Assembly (NCBI GenBank): GCA_024516035.1
Contig: CM044963.1
Coordinates: forward strand, 19,060,113-19,124,112
DNA: 64,000 bases
Direction: 5' to 3'
DNA from: Bactericera cockerelli
Taxonomy: Eukaryota; Arthropoda; Insecta; Hemiptera; Triozidae
Positions 10,118 to 20,463 of the stretch are shown piece after piece (within the stretch, counting starts at the first letter, position 1; every line of letters starts with the position of its first letter). A program made the position numbers and the translations under genes. The notes under the pieces were generated by a model. It made no database searches, had not been told where the DNA came from, and saw nothing but the letters and a program-made list of their open reading frames with translations.

Positions 10118-10445
10118 CCACCGTGGCGTAATGATTGTGACTACTGCCCGTTGTTCAGAGATCCCGAGTTCAATTCCCGGTTGAAGCAGACTTTTCGAAG
10201 AAATTTCTCTGTACCTCCAAACACGTGAGGCTGGTATTTCCGGCCCTACCCAGGCAGGGTGAGGTTAATGTAGGTAATTGGTATGATTCCCAGCGAATTT
10301 AGGGTAAAACCCCCGTCCTGACTATCTATCTCAATCAGGACTTTAAAATCAAATAGAATCAACTGGTCACAATATATCTAATTAGGTCGCAGTGATAATT
10401 GTTAGGGTTTCATTGAAAACCCTGCAACCAGATCACACAATAGTA
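10118..10445 (+). mobile_element. tRNA-derived SINE, family B
   Basis: Complete copy in the intron before the last PMEPA1-like exon: head CACCGTGGCGTAATGATTGT, B box GAGTTCAATTCCCGG, shared core, and tail ending CCTGCAACCAGATCA. Confidence 0.87.
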
Positions 10446-10484
10446 AATAGGCCGTGCATTGGTAGTCAATAATAGTAAATTCTC

Positions 10485-10740
10485 TTTAATGGAAGGTAAC
10501 AACCCGGCGAGGTTAATGCTCAAGGCATTTTCTACCACCTAACCCTCGGAGTCTTATTATTATGTGGTCACAAACTCAAATTAATGCACTGGTGGGATTC
10601 GAACCAACGGATCCCTACGCTACCTGGATTACCAGACAAGCACGTTAACCACTTGCCTACCAGCCACGGTCCAATCAATCTGGCCCTTAGAGTCTTATTA
10701 GTTATTATTATGTGGTCACAAACTCAAATTAATGAGGGAA
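10485..10740 (-). mobile_element. tRNA-derived SINE family A, full copy plus fragment
   Basis: Full copy to 10672 (TGGGATTCGAACCAACGGAT, CACTTGCCTACCAG) followed by a 60-base repeat of the body (TATGTGGTCACAAACTCAAA). Confidence 0.78.
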
Positions 10741-10860
10741 ATTTATGAGGGAAAGCTCAATCTTAAGAGCACAGCTTGTTAAAGTAACAAGAAGTTGTAT
10801 ACTCTACATTGTTTTGTTATTGTATAATAAAGCATCCAATGTTGATTATTGTCTCCCCAG

Positions 10861-11288
10861 GTCAATCAACTAGCATAGCCCGACATCACCATTACCACCA
10901 GCCCAGCAGCCTGGTGCCTCTGTCCAGCCAACCTTCCAGTGACCTTGACCCAGCCAGGTCCATAGCGTGGCCCAGACCCCTTGACTCCAGTAGTTCCAGC
11001 AGTTCCAGCAGCATGAGGTCACTAGCCAAGCCCGTCGAGTCAAGTAAAGTGAGGTCAAAACCTTCCACTACGCACCTGGTGGACACGAGTGCGATCCACA
11101 TGAGGTCAATGACCAAGCCGAGCAACCTGGTAGCCGCCTCCTCTAGTAGCAGCCTCGTTTTCAGCGCAGCTCCAGCCAGTTCCAATCAGTCCAGCCTTAT
11201 GTCTAGCCAGCAGCCGCCCAGCCTCGTCCCCCCCTCCCCCTCCCCTAGACCCGCGGCTATCTATTCCTACTCGCCGCCCCATACATAA
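10861..11288 (+). CDS. LDLRAD4: PMEPA1/LDLRAD4-like protein, last coding exon
   Basis: The acceptor gattattgtctccccag is followed by an open frame that completes the split glycine codon of the previous exon and runs to TAA at 11286-11288. The product is a Ser/Pro-rich low-complexity tail: RHHHYHQPSS, a long serine run, repeated MRS-MTKPS style segments, and a Pro-rich end PPSPSPRPAA to PPHT. The C-terminal tail of this family is generally poorly conserved and likely disordered. The preceding open frame extends upstream of the acceptor by chance. A 3' UTR is expected downstream but I could not fix a polyadenylation site. Confidence 0.8.
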
Positions 11289-11444
11289 GGCCCGCGCGGG
11301 GCGCTCTGTGTGAGAGAGAGAAAGACTTGATCAGTGCTGCTGCGTGCGTGTGGTGCAATGGACATGCCAGGCTCATGCTGGCTAGTAGCTCACGGGCATG
11401 GACTTCCACCAATCACACGTCTCCATGGAATAGGCGTTGTATGT

Positions 11445-11660
11445 CGTGTGGCGTCATCGCCATAACCATTCGACTACCAATACATGTAAAGCATCATCAT
11501 CATAGGGTGACGTCATCGTGAACGATGGTAGCCAGACAGTAGAGGAAGGACTCAGCACTTCTACCACTGGCTTTACAAGGAGGCTAATAATTGACAAAAG
11601 CCCTCCAGAACCAAGCCAATGCTGGTCTACTCCCTGTTTATAGTCCCCCAGCCAGAATAG
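11445..11660 (+). repeat. Interspersed repeat H with SINE A head end
   Basis: ATAACCATTCGACTACCAAT then CATCATAGGGTGACGTCATC. Lies 160 bases past the PMEPA1-like stop codon, possibly within its 3' UTR. Confidence 0.8.
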
Positions 11661-11664
11661 GCAT

Positions 11665-12210
11665 TGGTGAATCGTAAAGAGCGTCCAAGTAATAATGCTT
11701 GGGAAGTCCTGGTGTAGTTTTCTGGAGAATATCAAAAATGTTCTGGCATTCAATTATTATTGGTTTAAAGAACAGTGGAGCTTTGCCGTACTAATGTTAC
11801 TTCATTCACACAAAAAAGATGCTGCATTGTGGCACCTGAGATTGTTTGTCTTTTGTTTTACTATTTGGTAAAATTCAAATTGGCATTTCCAATCTTGTTC
11901 TGACGTCCGGAGTTAATTGTTTAGAAATTATTTCCAACTACCTCGTTGAAAATGCGAAACTGAATGATATAACTGTATGTGCTCTTGTTCTGATCGCTCA
12001 CAGAGAAGTGTTGTTTGTACACCTCGAGTCGCTGGTTCGATGTCCGGCTGTGTGAAAGTTTTTCCCGCCAGTATCATGCTTGTATCAGAGTCCACTAAAT
12101 ACTTTTTTCCATCTATTTTCTCTCATGTTCGAAGAGGATTTGAATAATGTATTATTATGCCTTTTGGTTTATCCTTATAATAATAATAATACTACTACTA
12201 CTACTACTAC
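11665..12210. other. Downstream region of the PMEPA1-like gene
   Basis: May hold 3' UTR; no polyadenylation site fixed and no other feature recognised apart from CTA/ATA triplets near 12180-12210. Confidence 0.4.
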
Positions 12211-12212
12211 TA

Positions 12213-12418
12213 CTCTTTAGTGGAAGGCATCCACCAGGCGAGGTTAATGCTCAAAGCATTTTCTACCACCTAACCTTCAGGGTCTTATTATTATGTGGTC
12301 ACAAACTCAAATTAATGAAGAAAAATTCATGCACTGGGTGGAATTCGAACCAACGGATCCCTACGCTACCTGGATGACCAAACTAGCACCTTAACCACTT
12401 GACTACCAGTGCACGGTA
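12213..12418 (-). mobile_element. tRNA-derived SINE, family A
   Basis: Plus-strand landmarks GGCGAGGTTAATGCTCAAAG, GGTGGAATTCGAACCAACGG and GACTACCAGTGCACGG; preceded by ATA/CTA triplet repeats. Confidence 0.83.
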
Positions 12419-12419
12419 T

Positions 12420-13299
12420 CCTTCTGCTGCTTTAGTAAAATTATAGACTCTTGAGAGGAAATTGGAAAATCAAATCTAAGAAAACAAAGCGGAGTGAGAA
12501 AGCGTAGGCGTTAAAGAAGTCATTTATTAATTATCTAATTTAAATAGATTGAAATTCATATAATATTTAAATTTAATATTATATTACAACATATAATATA
12601 ATATTCATATAATATATATGTCGTTTTTTACCATTCAAAGGCTGCTGGACCTAATTTAAGTTAAATAATCCAATCTGTCTCCTTTCTAGTTTAGCTGATA
12701 TCTCTATTTATTTGTACATAATCCCCATATCCTACATTAATTCTCCTGTTGTATATTGTCGTTTAAATCTTATTACTTTAAATAATTTAACTAGGAAAAA
12801 TATTTCGGAGCTGTGAAAATACAAAACTGTGTACAGTGCCTGGCGTATTGCCAAGGTCATGGACGAAGTTTGAGCTCTTTAGCCTTACCTAGGGTGGACA
12901 TGGTTGTTTTGTCTTGGTTTTCACTCTAGTGTGATCTTATGCAATGAAATTACATGTAGGTAAAATTGAGGTTTTCTAAATATTTTGTAATTTTTTACCA
13001 ACAAATCTTATGCAATGGAATTATGAGTAGGTAAAATTGAGGCTCTCTAAATATTTGTATTTTCTTTACAAAAGGATCAACAAATAACCAGTTGGTTTCA
13101 CGAAATCTGGTGCAAAGAGCTGTTGAAATTTTGTTAAAATAAATGAAACTTTAATTAATTTATATTCATAGAGATCTTTTCAATCTCTCCACTAAACGCG
13201 TTTGATAAAAGCGAATTTTTTTTGTATAAACATAAAAATATTTACAAAATGGGAGTAAAAAAATTCGAGAAAAATAAAACAAATAAAAAAAAAACGATC
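12420..13299. other. AT-rich intergenic stretch
   Basis: An ~80-base direct repeat is visible (TCTTATGCAATG, ATGTAGGTAAAATTGAGG near 12930 and again near 13008). Nothing else recognised. Confidence 0.5.
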
Positions 13300-13624
13300 T
13301 GGCTACAAATATTTTCCATTTTTCGCCCATTTATAAATAAAAAATTAACTTTTCCATCGCGATCCAGCTGCAAATAAGCAAATAAAACATAGCGGAAAAA
13401 GTAAATACAATTTTTTTTATATTCATAATTTTGGAAAATACTGGCAGCCTGATTGCGATCTGACTGCAAATATTTTTCTTATGGCGTCATCTTTTATTCA
13501 GTATAAACAGTAATATTTGTTTTATTTGATTTTTGCAGCCGGATCGCGATGGAAAAGAAAGAAAGTATTTATATTATTAGCTTATTAGCTAAAAATGGCG
13601 GACAATGGAAAATATTTGTAGCCA
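13300..13624. mobile_element. Palindromic MITE
   Basis: TGGCTACAAATATTTTCCA at the left end is inverted at the right; a second nested pair is CCATCGCGATCCAGCTGC / GCAGCCGGATCGCGATGG. No coding capacity. Confidence 0.8.
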
Positions 13625-13963
13625 AGACCGCAAAAGTAGAGAAAAATACTCGTTTTAATTGCTTTTTTTATTCCTCTTCAAATTATTCACATAAAAAATA
13701 CGCTATATTATGACATGATTACTAATCTATAATTCTTAACAGAAATCCAACGTATCGAAGGCTAGAGAGTTCTAGAACTTGTCCTATTTTTGAAAACACT
13801 CCTTGTACAGTGTAAAATACAATTTAAAACCACATAACTTCACTCTACCTACATTTTATTGTATTTAAAAAATAGTCAAGAACATAGCTTATTGTATGTA
13901 ATGCTTGGGGTTTTGTTTGAGAGATGGGTTGGATAAGTTGGGGTTTTCTTTCATTCATTCGTA

Positions 13964-14120
13964 GCCAATGGGAAGTATTGTGTCACTTCTCACCCATTAG
14001 AGGGGAGGCATACTACGGGACGATCAATGTACAAGTTAGACCACAAGGGTGTACAGAAGCTCCTGTTTCATGGTTACGATATGTAAAGGCAGGGGAAGAC
14101 TCATGTGCGAAACACTAAAT
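13964..14120 (+). repeat. Interspersed repeat F
   Basis: GGGAAGTATTGTGTCACTTC, GGGGAGGCATACTACGGGAC, CTCCTGTTTCATGGTTACGA; second copy at 41310. Confidence 0.75.
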
Positions 14121-14580
14121 TAACGTGTATAGCTTCCCATGATTATTAGTTTGAAATCAGTATAAACAGAAAAGTGAGAAGTTGTACAAGATGTACATGA
14201 GTATGCCTTTAGTACCAGATTAAACCAACGTAAGGACTTAAATTTGTTTGGAACCCTTAAATTACTGCTTTAGCTAGACTGGTCCAATCTCTGTTTTAGC
14301 CCCTAAGCTAAACTTATTCCCCATCAAACACTCATGAGCTGCAATACCTCTTGAGTTGATAAATAAAATAATAAAAATAGATCTCTTTACAGTTGCACAA
14401 AACCCCAGGAATCCTCCTTATAAAAATAACTGAGTAATTTTATTTTTTCCATGTACATAGAACTGAAAAAAGTGTAAGTAAATTTTTAAATCAAATTATA
14501 TTATTGCAAATATAAATAAATGGAGAAAAAATTAGAAATTGAATCAAGGTTGTTCTTCTTTTCATTTATTTCAAGTCAGT

Positions 14581-14787
14581 TTTAATTTAACGTTGCTTTC
14601 AACTGCATGGTTATATCACGAGACGCGGATGTTACCCTCCATTTGCAGGGAACTCACAAACCTGCAACCTACATTAATCTCACCCCGCCTGGATTGAGGC
14701 GGAATGACAGCATCACGAAGTCTTGACCTCGCTCGGCGTTGCTGAACTTCGGTGATCCTACGAGGACTGGTGCCATCGACGCATTTT
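14581..14787 (-). mobile_element. 5S-derived SINE, minus strand, with target-site duplication
   Basis: On the minus strand: GGATCACCGAAGTTCAGCAA head part and the core (CAGGCGGGGTGAGATTAATG). The 11-bp duplication TTCAAGTCAGT occurs at 14570-14580 and 14788-14798. Confidence 0.9.
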
Positions 14788-14950
14788 TTCAAGTCAGTAG
14801 CTATTGAAAGTCATAGGCTGATCACTTGTCAGTAAATAACAAGGTAACTGACTATGTCTTCTCAGTGAAATAGAAACATTTTTACAAGTGTACCACTGAA
14901 TATTATAAACTTATTAATCAGTTGTCATACGGACAAATATTTCTCAAATT

Positions 14951-15535
14951 AATCACAGTGATAGATACTTTTCTACGTGATCACACTGACAGATATTCTT
15001 GTACTTGATCACACTGACAGATATTCTTGTACTTGATCACACTGGCAGATATTCTTGTACTTGATCACACTGACAGATATTACTCTACTTGATCACACTG
15101 ACAGATATTACTCTACTTGATCACACTGACAGATATTACTCTACTTGAAGCCAGCGTCGATGGCATGTTGAATACACCGGTTCCCTTCAGAACACCGAAG
15201 TTAAGCGACATCCAGCGAGGTTAAGACTTGAATGGGTGACCATTCAAATTCTAATTCTCGTGACGCTGGCTTTTCCCGGCCCCACTCAGGCTGGGTGAGG
15301 TCAATGTGAGTAGCAGGTTTGTGAGTTTCCTGCGAATGGAGGGTAAAACCCCCGTCGTGATATGACCATGGCAGTTGAAAGCGACGTTAAACCCCCAAAA
15401 AAAAAAAAAAACTCTACTTGATCACACTGACAGATATTACTCTACTTGATCACACTGGCAGATATTCTTGTACTTGATCACACTGACAGATATTACTCTA
15501 CTTGATCACATTGGCAGATATTCTTGTAATCTATG
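14951..15535 (+). repeat. 28-bp minisatellite interrupted by a 5S SINE
   Basis: Unit TTGATCACACTGACAGATAT followed by TACTCTAC or TCTTGTAC; about seven copies left and five right of the SINE. Confidence 0.9.
15149..15410 (+). mobile_element. 5S rRNA-derived SINE with target-site duplication
   Basis: The head from AGCCAGCGTCGATGGC to GTGACGCTGGCTTTT is a diverged 5S rRNA gene (GAATACACCGGTTC, ACACCGAAGTTAAGCGAC, TGGGTGACC). A core domain (CAGGCTGGGTGAGGTCAATG, GCGAATGGAGGGTAAAACCC) and poly(A) follow. The 11-bp duplication ACTCTACTTGA flanks it (15138-15148, 15411-15421). It lies inside the 28-bp minisatellite. The 5S internal promoter elements are largely preserved, which would allow polymerase III transcription. 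Confidence 0.93.
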
Positions 15536-15539
15536 ATGA

Positions 15540-16484
15540 AGAGGGTAGTAATTTTTTTATATAAGGTAGGTAGAGTAAGATATCTATGTATACTTTGTTT
15601 TAAATTTCAACGGAGGGGGGGGGCAATTATTCTTTCATTTGTTACGTAATTTGTAAATTACCTGCGTACATAATTCAACCATGCACTTTTGCAAAAAACG
15701 TGTTTCTATTTTATCAGTAGGAAGAGAGATTATTTTAAACAGCATTTCAACAAAAACAAAAAATCTTGCAAAAAAATGGAATGCTACAAAGTACAAACAG
15801 TTTAAAAAAATCAAAACATTAAAACGGAGTTGTTCGAAATAAACAAATATTTATTAGAAAACAAAATTGCACATTAAGTATTAAATTAGAAAATACTTTA
15901 GGAGCAAGGACTCAGATTGTTAAGTCTCCTCTGTTAATAAACATCATTTAAAAAAAAATAAAAACACTTTTCCATACCTCTGCAGTGTTTTATAATTTTG
16001 GTAAAAATTCACTTACAAAATAAGAATCCGTAGAAACGGGACGTTAAGTGTGTTACTTAAAATAGTAATATTGTTTTCCAATAAAAAAAATTCTCAGTGA
16101 TCAGAAGGCAACTTTACTCGAAACCCTACCTCACATTTCAGCGATTCAGGTGGGTATTTACTTCATACATTGTTTCTTTCGCTTTTGAAAGTTTAAGTAT
16201 TGAAAACAATTGGATTCATCTCAAATTGTCTAGTATTTTTGATATTTTGATAGACTAGAGCTAAATGAGGTAATTACGTACGTACGTACGTATATGTAGT
16301 GTTTACATATATGGAACTGACTTGGTCTTGTAATTACGTACGTACCTATGTATATAGTATGTTATTTTGCCTTGAGATCACAGGAAACACATTAAAATTA
16401 TCCTTAAAATAATGGATACACAAAATCAGAAAGTAAAATTACAGGTAATACCGGGGCGGACACAAAAGCAAGATGTTAGAAACG
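15540..16484. other. AT-rich intergenic stretch
   Basis: Only ACGT tetranucleotide repeats (16276-16294, 16334) stand out; no gene seen. Confidence 0.5.
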
Positions 16485-16742
16485 ATATCGGCGTGGCTAA
16501 AGCAACACCGCCTAAGTCGAATTTTTTTTAAATTAAGATTTTTGCTTGAATAGAAATGATCGTTTTGCACCTTGTGACGAAGTTTTTTTCAAAAATTCCA
16601 CAAGATAGCGTTGTAGTTTCATTTTTAGTATCTCCGCACATCTGATTTTGGCTACCAACACCACTATCATTTCAGTTCTTATTGCCTCCTGTAAAATTAC
16701 AAAAAATTAGATAGGCGGTGTTGCTTTATCTGCGACGATATG
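16485..16742. mobile_element. MITE with terminal inverted repeats
   Basis: CTAAAGCAACACCGCCTAA near the left end is mirrored by TAGGCGGTGTTGCTTTATC near the right; outer bases partly match. About 250 bases between the two PMEPA1/PKC gene ends. Confidence 0.75.
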
Positions 16743-16744
16743 TA

Positions 16745-17796
16745 ACTTCGTATTATACCAAATACAACGTCCATACAAGTTAAAACTAAAGAGCGTTGGT
16801 TTTGTCGGAAGCAAAAAATCAAATGTATGGGGGCGAATCCAAACAGAAATTATCAGATAAGAGTCTGGTCATGTGTAGACACTTCCTCATGCTGCTTATG
16901 AGGGCGGAATGAATAGACGTTTTTGTAATACCATTCACATTCTTTACAATAAACATGGTAAACCCCGTTTATTTGTAAAAAAAAAAAAATACCTCTGTGG
17001 CACTAAGTCACAGATTGCGTTCTGTGTGAGATAGGGAAAATCGACGCTTAGCAATCGACTGAGTTATAGAATTTGTCTATTAATTTCGCCTTTTAACCGT
17101 GCTGAGTCCTGATGTCTTGGTATAATACTGAAGATACAAAGAGAGTAGTTACAAAAATGGGGTACAGCAGGGGACCATAGGTTACACAAGGGGGTATAAT
17201 ACAAAAGAGGACATCTATATGGATGACATCGTAATCATTTCCAAGAATTATAGAAGAATATGGAGGACTCTATAAGGAGAAAGGGAATGACGTGACAGAA
17301 AGAGTACACTAGTACCGTGCATTGGCTATTAGACTTGTGCTGGGATCCATGACATCGTATCCGAAGGTCTAGTGCTGGATCCTTGACAGCGGATCCCAGT
17401 CAATGCATGAGTTTTCCTACTCTACTCAAGTCCCACAACATTTGAACACAGAATAGTAGCACTCTAGGAGATTAGGATCTTGTGCCACAGTCATTCTACA
17501 AGTAATTTTACAATGTCTGGACACATTGTAAAGTTCACATGAAGCAGCAAAAAGAGGTAGAATGGAAGATGTGTGCTTCATAGCACTCTTAGACTTAGAA
17601 AACCACTCAAGTTTATTTTTCTAAATTGTAAACTGACTACAAGTTACAAGTCAGTTTATATTTTAAAAATTAAAGCATTGAAACTGAACTCAAACAAGAA
17701 ATAATTGGTAAATTGGAAGATGTTCTTTTTTTTAACTACAAGTTATTATTTATTTATCTCCTTTTTTTATATTATTACTGTTTATTTAGATAGGGA
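16745..17796. other. AT-rich intergenic stretch
   Basis: Between a MITE and tail repeat T; apart from a degenerate SINE scrap (17310-17420) I see nothing supportable. Confidence 0.5.
17310..17420 (+). mobile_element. Degenerate tRNA-SINE fragment
   Basis: CCGTGCATTGGCTATTAGAC to GCGGATCCCAGTCAATGCAT recalls the family A head but is rearranged. Confidence 0.45.
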
Positions 17797-17990
17797 ATTT
17801 TAAGGGTTGGGCGGAAGAGATTGCCAAAGGCAATAAACACGCCCTTTAGTTAGGACATATATATGTATTATGTATATTTTTTCTTTATTTTTTTTCTCTT
17901 TTTACTTCTCTTGTATTGTATATTAATTTGTAATTATCTGTGTTGCATATAATATGTCCAACTAATAAAGTGTGAATAAATAAAAAGTGT
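17797..17990 (+). repeat. Tail repeat T
   Basis: GGGTTGGGCGGAAGAGATTG, CGCCCTTTAGTTAGGACATA, CAACTAATAAAGTGTGAATA. It lies downstream of the PKC stop codon in antisense. Confidence 0.75.
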
Positions 17991-18094
17991 ACTTTAGCAC
18001 GAACCGAGAAGTAAATGTAGAAGTTCATTCAAGCTCAGTTCTCTGAATTTCTAAATTGTAAACTTGAGACTTGTAGACTTGTAGAATACTTGTG

Positions 18095-18160
18095 ACACAG
18101 TCTGAGGTGGTAGAAAATGCTTCGAGCATTAACCTCGCCTAGCGTGAGGTTATCCTACAC
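18095..18160 (+). mobile_element. Family A SINE body fragment
   Basis: GAGGTGGTAGAAAATGCTTC and GAGCATTAACCTCGCCTAGC match the family A 3' body; it lies just downstream of the PKC stop codon. Confidence 0.7.
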
Positions 18161-18165
18161 TAGTG

Positions 18166-18225
18166 CTGACGCGATGCACACGTGCTGACGCGGGGCACAC
18201 TTGCTGACGCGGCTTACACGTGCTG
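18166..18225 (-). repeat. Three-copy 20-bp repeat at the PKC stop codon
   Basis: On the minus strand the last codons and stop (CAGCACGTGTAAGCCGCG) are followed by two more copies reading GTCAGCAAGTGTGCCCCGC and GTCAGCACGTGTGCATCGC. The unit is ~20 bp and includes the final coding bases; the TAA is present only in the first copy. The array lies in the proximal 3' UTR. Confidence 0.8.
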
Positions 18226-18366
18226 AATGTACTCCGGGTTGAGGAAGGAGAAGCCCATGAATTCTGTCTGGTCCAGATTCATCATGAAGAGTTTGTCCGT
18301 CGGAGTCAGATCTAGCTTCTCGCCCGTGAACTGTTTGTCGAAGTTGGACACGTCTTTCCGGTGTTT
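18214..18366 (-). CDS. Pkc53E: Conventional PKC, last coding exon (C-terminal tail)
   Basis: This minus-strand exon follows the acceptor atttcag and encodes KHRKDVSNFDKQFTGEKLDL, then TPTDKLFMMNLDQTEF, MGFSFLNPEY and IQHV before TAA. It is the AGC-kinase C-terminal tail: the turn motif (LTPTDK) and the hydrophobic motif (F-x-GFSF), which are phosphorylated in conventional PKCs and stabilise the active kinase. It is 50 codons plus stop, phase 0 at entry. The C-terminus differs from Drosophila Pkc53E. The stop-codon region is repeated three times just downstream (18166-18225). Confidence 0.95.
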   Translation of the reverse strand, partial: KHRKDVSNFDKQFTGEKLDLTPTDKLFMMNLDQTEFMGFSFLNPEYIQHV

Positions 18367-18432
18367 CTGAAATAAAATTGAATGGCAAGTTAGTCGAGAG
18401 TACTTACACTTTATTAAAATAAAAAAATTAAA

Positions 18433-18690
18433 AGCCAGCGTCGATGGCGTGTTGAATACACCGGTTCCCATCAGAACACCGAAGTTAAGCGACATCCAGC
18501 GAGGTTAAGACTTGGATGGGTGACCATTCAAATTCTAATTCTCGTGACGCTGGCTTTTCCCGGCCCCACTCAGGCTGGGTGAGGTCAATGTGAGTAGCAG
18601 GTTTGTGAGTTTCCTGCGAATGGAGGGTAAAACCCCCGTTGTGATATGACCATGGCAGTTGAAAGCGACGTTAAACCCCACTTAAAAAAA
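18433..18690 (+). mobile_element. 5S rRNA-derived SINE
   Basis: Near-identical to 15149-15410: 5S-like head 18433-18557, core, and A-rich tail. It lies in the PKC intron just upstream of the last exon, in opposite orientation to the gene. Confidence 0.92.
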
Positions 18691-18829
18691 AAAAATTTAA
18701 AAAAATCCATGAAAACTGATTGGTATCCTATTTTACTAATTTTATTGGTATGCTGTGTACTTTTACCAATTAGCATAAATGCTGACAGCATCTTTGTTTT
18801 ATTGTTAATTAATAAAGAAACATTTGTTT

Positions 18830-18995
18830 CGTGAACGATGGTAGCCAGACAGTGGAGGAATGACTCAGCACTTCTATCACTGTCTTTACAAGGAGGCTAA
18901 TAATCGACAAGGGCCCCCTGAACCAAGCCAATGCTGGTCTACTCCCTGTTTATAGTCCCCCAGACAGACTGCTGCTACTCCCTGTTTATAGCCCA
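18830..18995 (+). repeat. Interspersed repeat H, 5'-truncated
   Basis: Starts at GTGAACGATGGTAGCCAGAC; ends with two CTACTCCCTGTTTATAG units. Confidence 0.8.
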
Positions 18996-19420
18996 GGCAG
19001 ACTATTTTATTGTTATAATATTTAAATTTTACACTTTATTTAAAAAAATAAAAAAATCAAGGAAAACTGATTGGTCCCACACCCCAGGCTGGATAGTGAC
19101 CAATCATACATCCCCCTCCTACTCTTACTCTTTCTCTCCACTTTTTCTCTGCCGCTCAATTTATTAATTTATTATCATTATATTAGTAATAAGCAAATTA
19201 TATTGGAATGTTATTTTATTAGATTTAAGCAATTGTGTTCATACAATATGGTATATCATCACAATAAATTTCGGTTCAATTCAATTCAATGATATTGCCA
19301 AAGGCAATAACCCCGCCCTTTAGTTAGGACACGTATTATGTATATATTTATTTATTTTTTCTTCTATTATATTGTATTTTAATTTGTAATTATGTGTGTT
19401 GTAATTATAGTTTTATTTAA

Positions 19421-19698
19421 CACTTTGTGCGCCAAGCCCAACATCGTGATTTTCCCCTGGGGCCACGATACAAGGGATTGTCTCTCAATATGCTTCAAAA
19501 CTAGATAGGTGAAAACCAAGCACACTCTGATCATCCTCAGGAGGCCACGCTTCAAATTCTCAATACAAAATACACAGTAGTGTGGCCCATACTGAGACAC
19601 AATGCTTCATAGAGAGGTCTAGTGTCTCTCAAAATGAGAGACGTGGCCCCAGCGGGAAGTCGCTGTCGCTCATATTGAGCGACGTGGCGCACAAAGTG
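19421..19698. mobile_element. TTAA-flanked piggyBac-like MITE
   Basis: Termini CACTTTGTGCGCCA / TGGCGCACAAAGTG with TTAA on both sides (19417-19420, 19699-19702); internal short palindromes. It interrupts a tail-type interspersed repeat. Confidence 0.9.
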
Positions 19699-19715
19699 TT
19701 AATTTTTCTAAAATG

Positions 19716-19916
19716 TTACAAATAAAATATCTCTTCCATTTTCAAACAGCTTGGCAAGGTCCCCATGACGCATGCTGCATTGCCTTTCTGGATGGCGATG
19801 GATATTCTTTGATCCAGAAAGGCCATGCTTCTTTTGTCTCCGGTCACTGATGTGAGGCGGTCACCCAGATCTTTCGTGAATTTTTTCGCTGCCTCACACC
19901 AGGGCCCCATTTGTGT
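19716..19916 (-). pseudogene. C-terminal fragment of a non-LTR reverse transcriptase
   Basis: Minus strand: [20 protein letters not shown], then [20 protein letters not shown] and QKGNAACVMGTLPSCLKMEE to a stop. It is homologous to 50530-50773. It sits between a piggyBac-like MITE and the 3' end of an interspersed tail repeat, 50 bases from a PKC exon. Confidence 0.75.
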
Positions 19917-19966
19917 TGTATATAATATGTCTTACTAATAAAGTGTAAATAAATAAAAGGGCTTAC

Positions 19967-20107
19967 GATTTTGGGTTTGAAGGGCGGCTGCACCTCCCGG
20001 TTCTCTATCCTCTCCCAGTCTATCCTCCTGAAGAACACATGCCCCTTCACATCCTCCTCCTCCCGGGGACTGCACCCCAGCCGCTTTAGGGGGTTCTTGG
20101 TCATGAA
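19967..20107 (-). CDS. Pkc53E: Conventional PKC, kinase C-lobe end and start of tail
   Basis: The acceptor is gtcctccag and the donor ATC|GTAAGC; the exon is 47 codons in phase 0. It encodes [20 protein letters not shown], then [19 protein letters not shown] and QPPFKPKI. This is the end of the kinase C-lobe (KRLG, FFRRIDW) and the PPFKPK segment that opens the AGC C-terminal tail. The sequence closely follows Pkc53E and vertebrate PKC alpha/beta. Its 5' neighbour is the exon at 27638. Confidence 0.95.
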
Positions 20108-20157
20108 CTGGAGGACAGAGGACAGAAAGTAGCATGGATTATCCCATAAAATATATA

Positions 20158-20225
20158 AGACCTGTTTGACTGCTGGAGTAAAGGGACTTTTCAGTCTTAC
20201 CTCGGCAGTATAAACAAGGTATATT
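20158..20225 (+). mobile_element. Family C-like SINE tail fragment
   Basis: GACTGCTGGAGTAAAGGGAC and CTTACCTCGGCAGTATAAAC; the plus-strand counterpart of 9585-9665. Confidence 0.6.
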
Positions 20226-20463
20226 GTAAGGTATTCTAAGGTATATTCTAAGGATTACTTCAGTATTTTTTTATTACGATAGTTCAGTATTAAAATAAAA
20301 AAAAAAAAAAAAAAAAAAAAACAAAGATAACAATAACATACCTAGTAAATTTGAATACTCATAAACTCATTTTTTTCCCTTGGTATTTGATTTCTAATCG
20401 TTTCTTGTACTTTAGGGACTACTAGCCACGTTATGGCCAGGTTTATGGCGTGAGTTAATTTAA

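Larger units (their letters stand above)
19285..19957 (+). repeat. Tail repeat T interrupted by a MITE and an RT fragment
   Basis: TATTGCCAAAGGCAATAACC to 19416, then a TTAA-flanked MITE and RT tail, then TGTTGTATATAATATGTCTT and ACTAATAAAGTGTAAATAAA. Confidence 0.68.

Noticed and set aside
15149..15275. 5S rRNA gene
   Set aside because: Similar to 5S but with many changes, followed by a SINE core and poly(A), and flanked by a target-site duplication.
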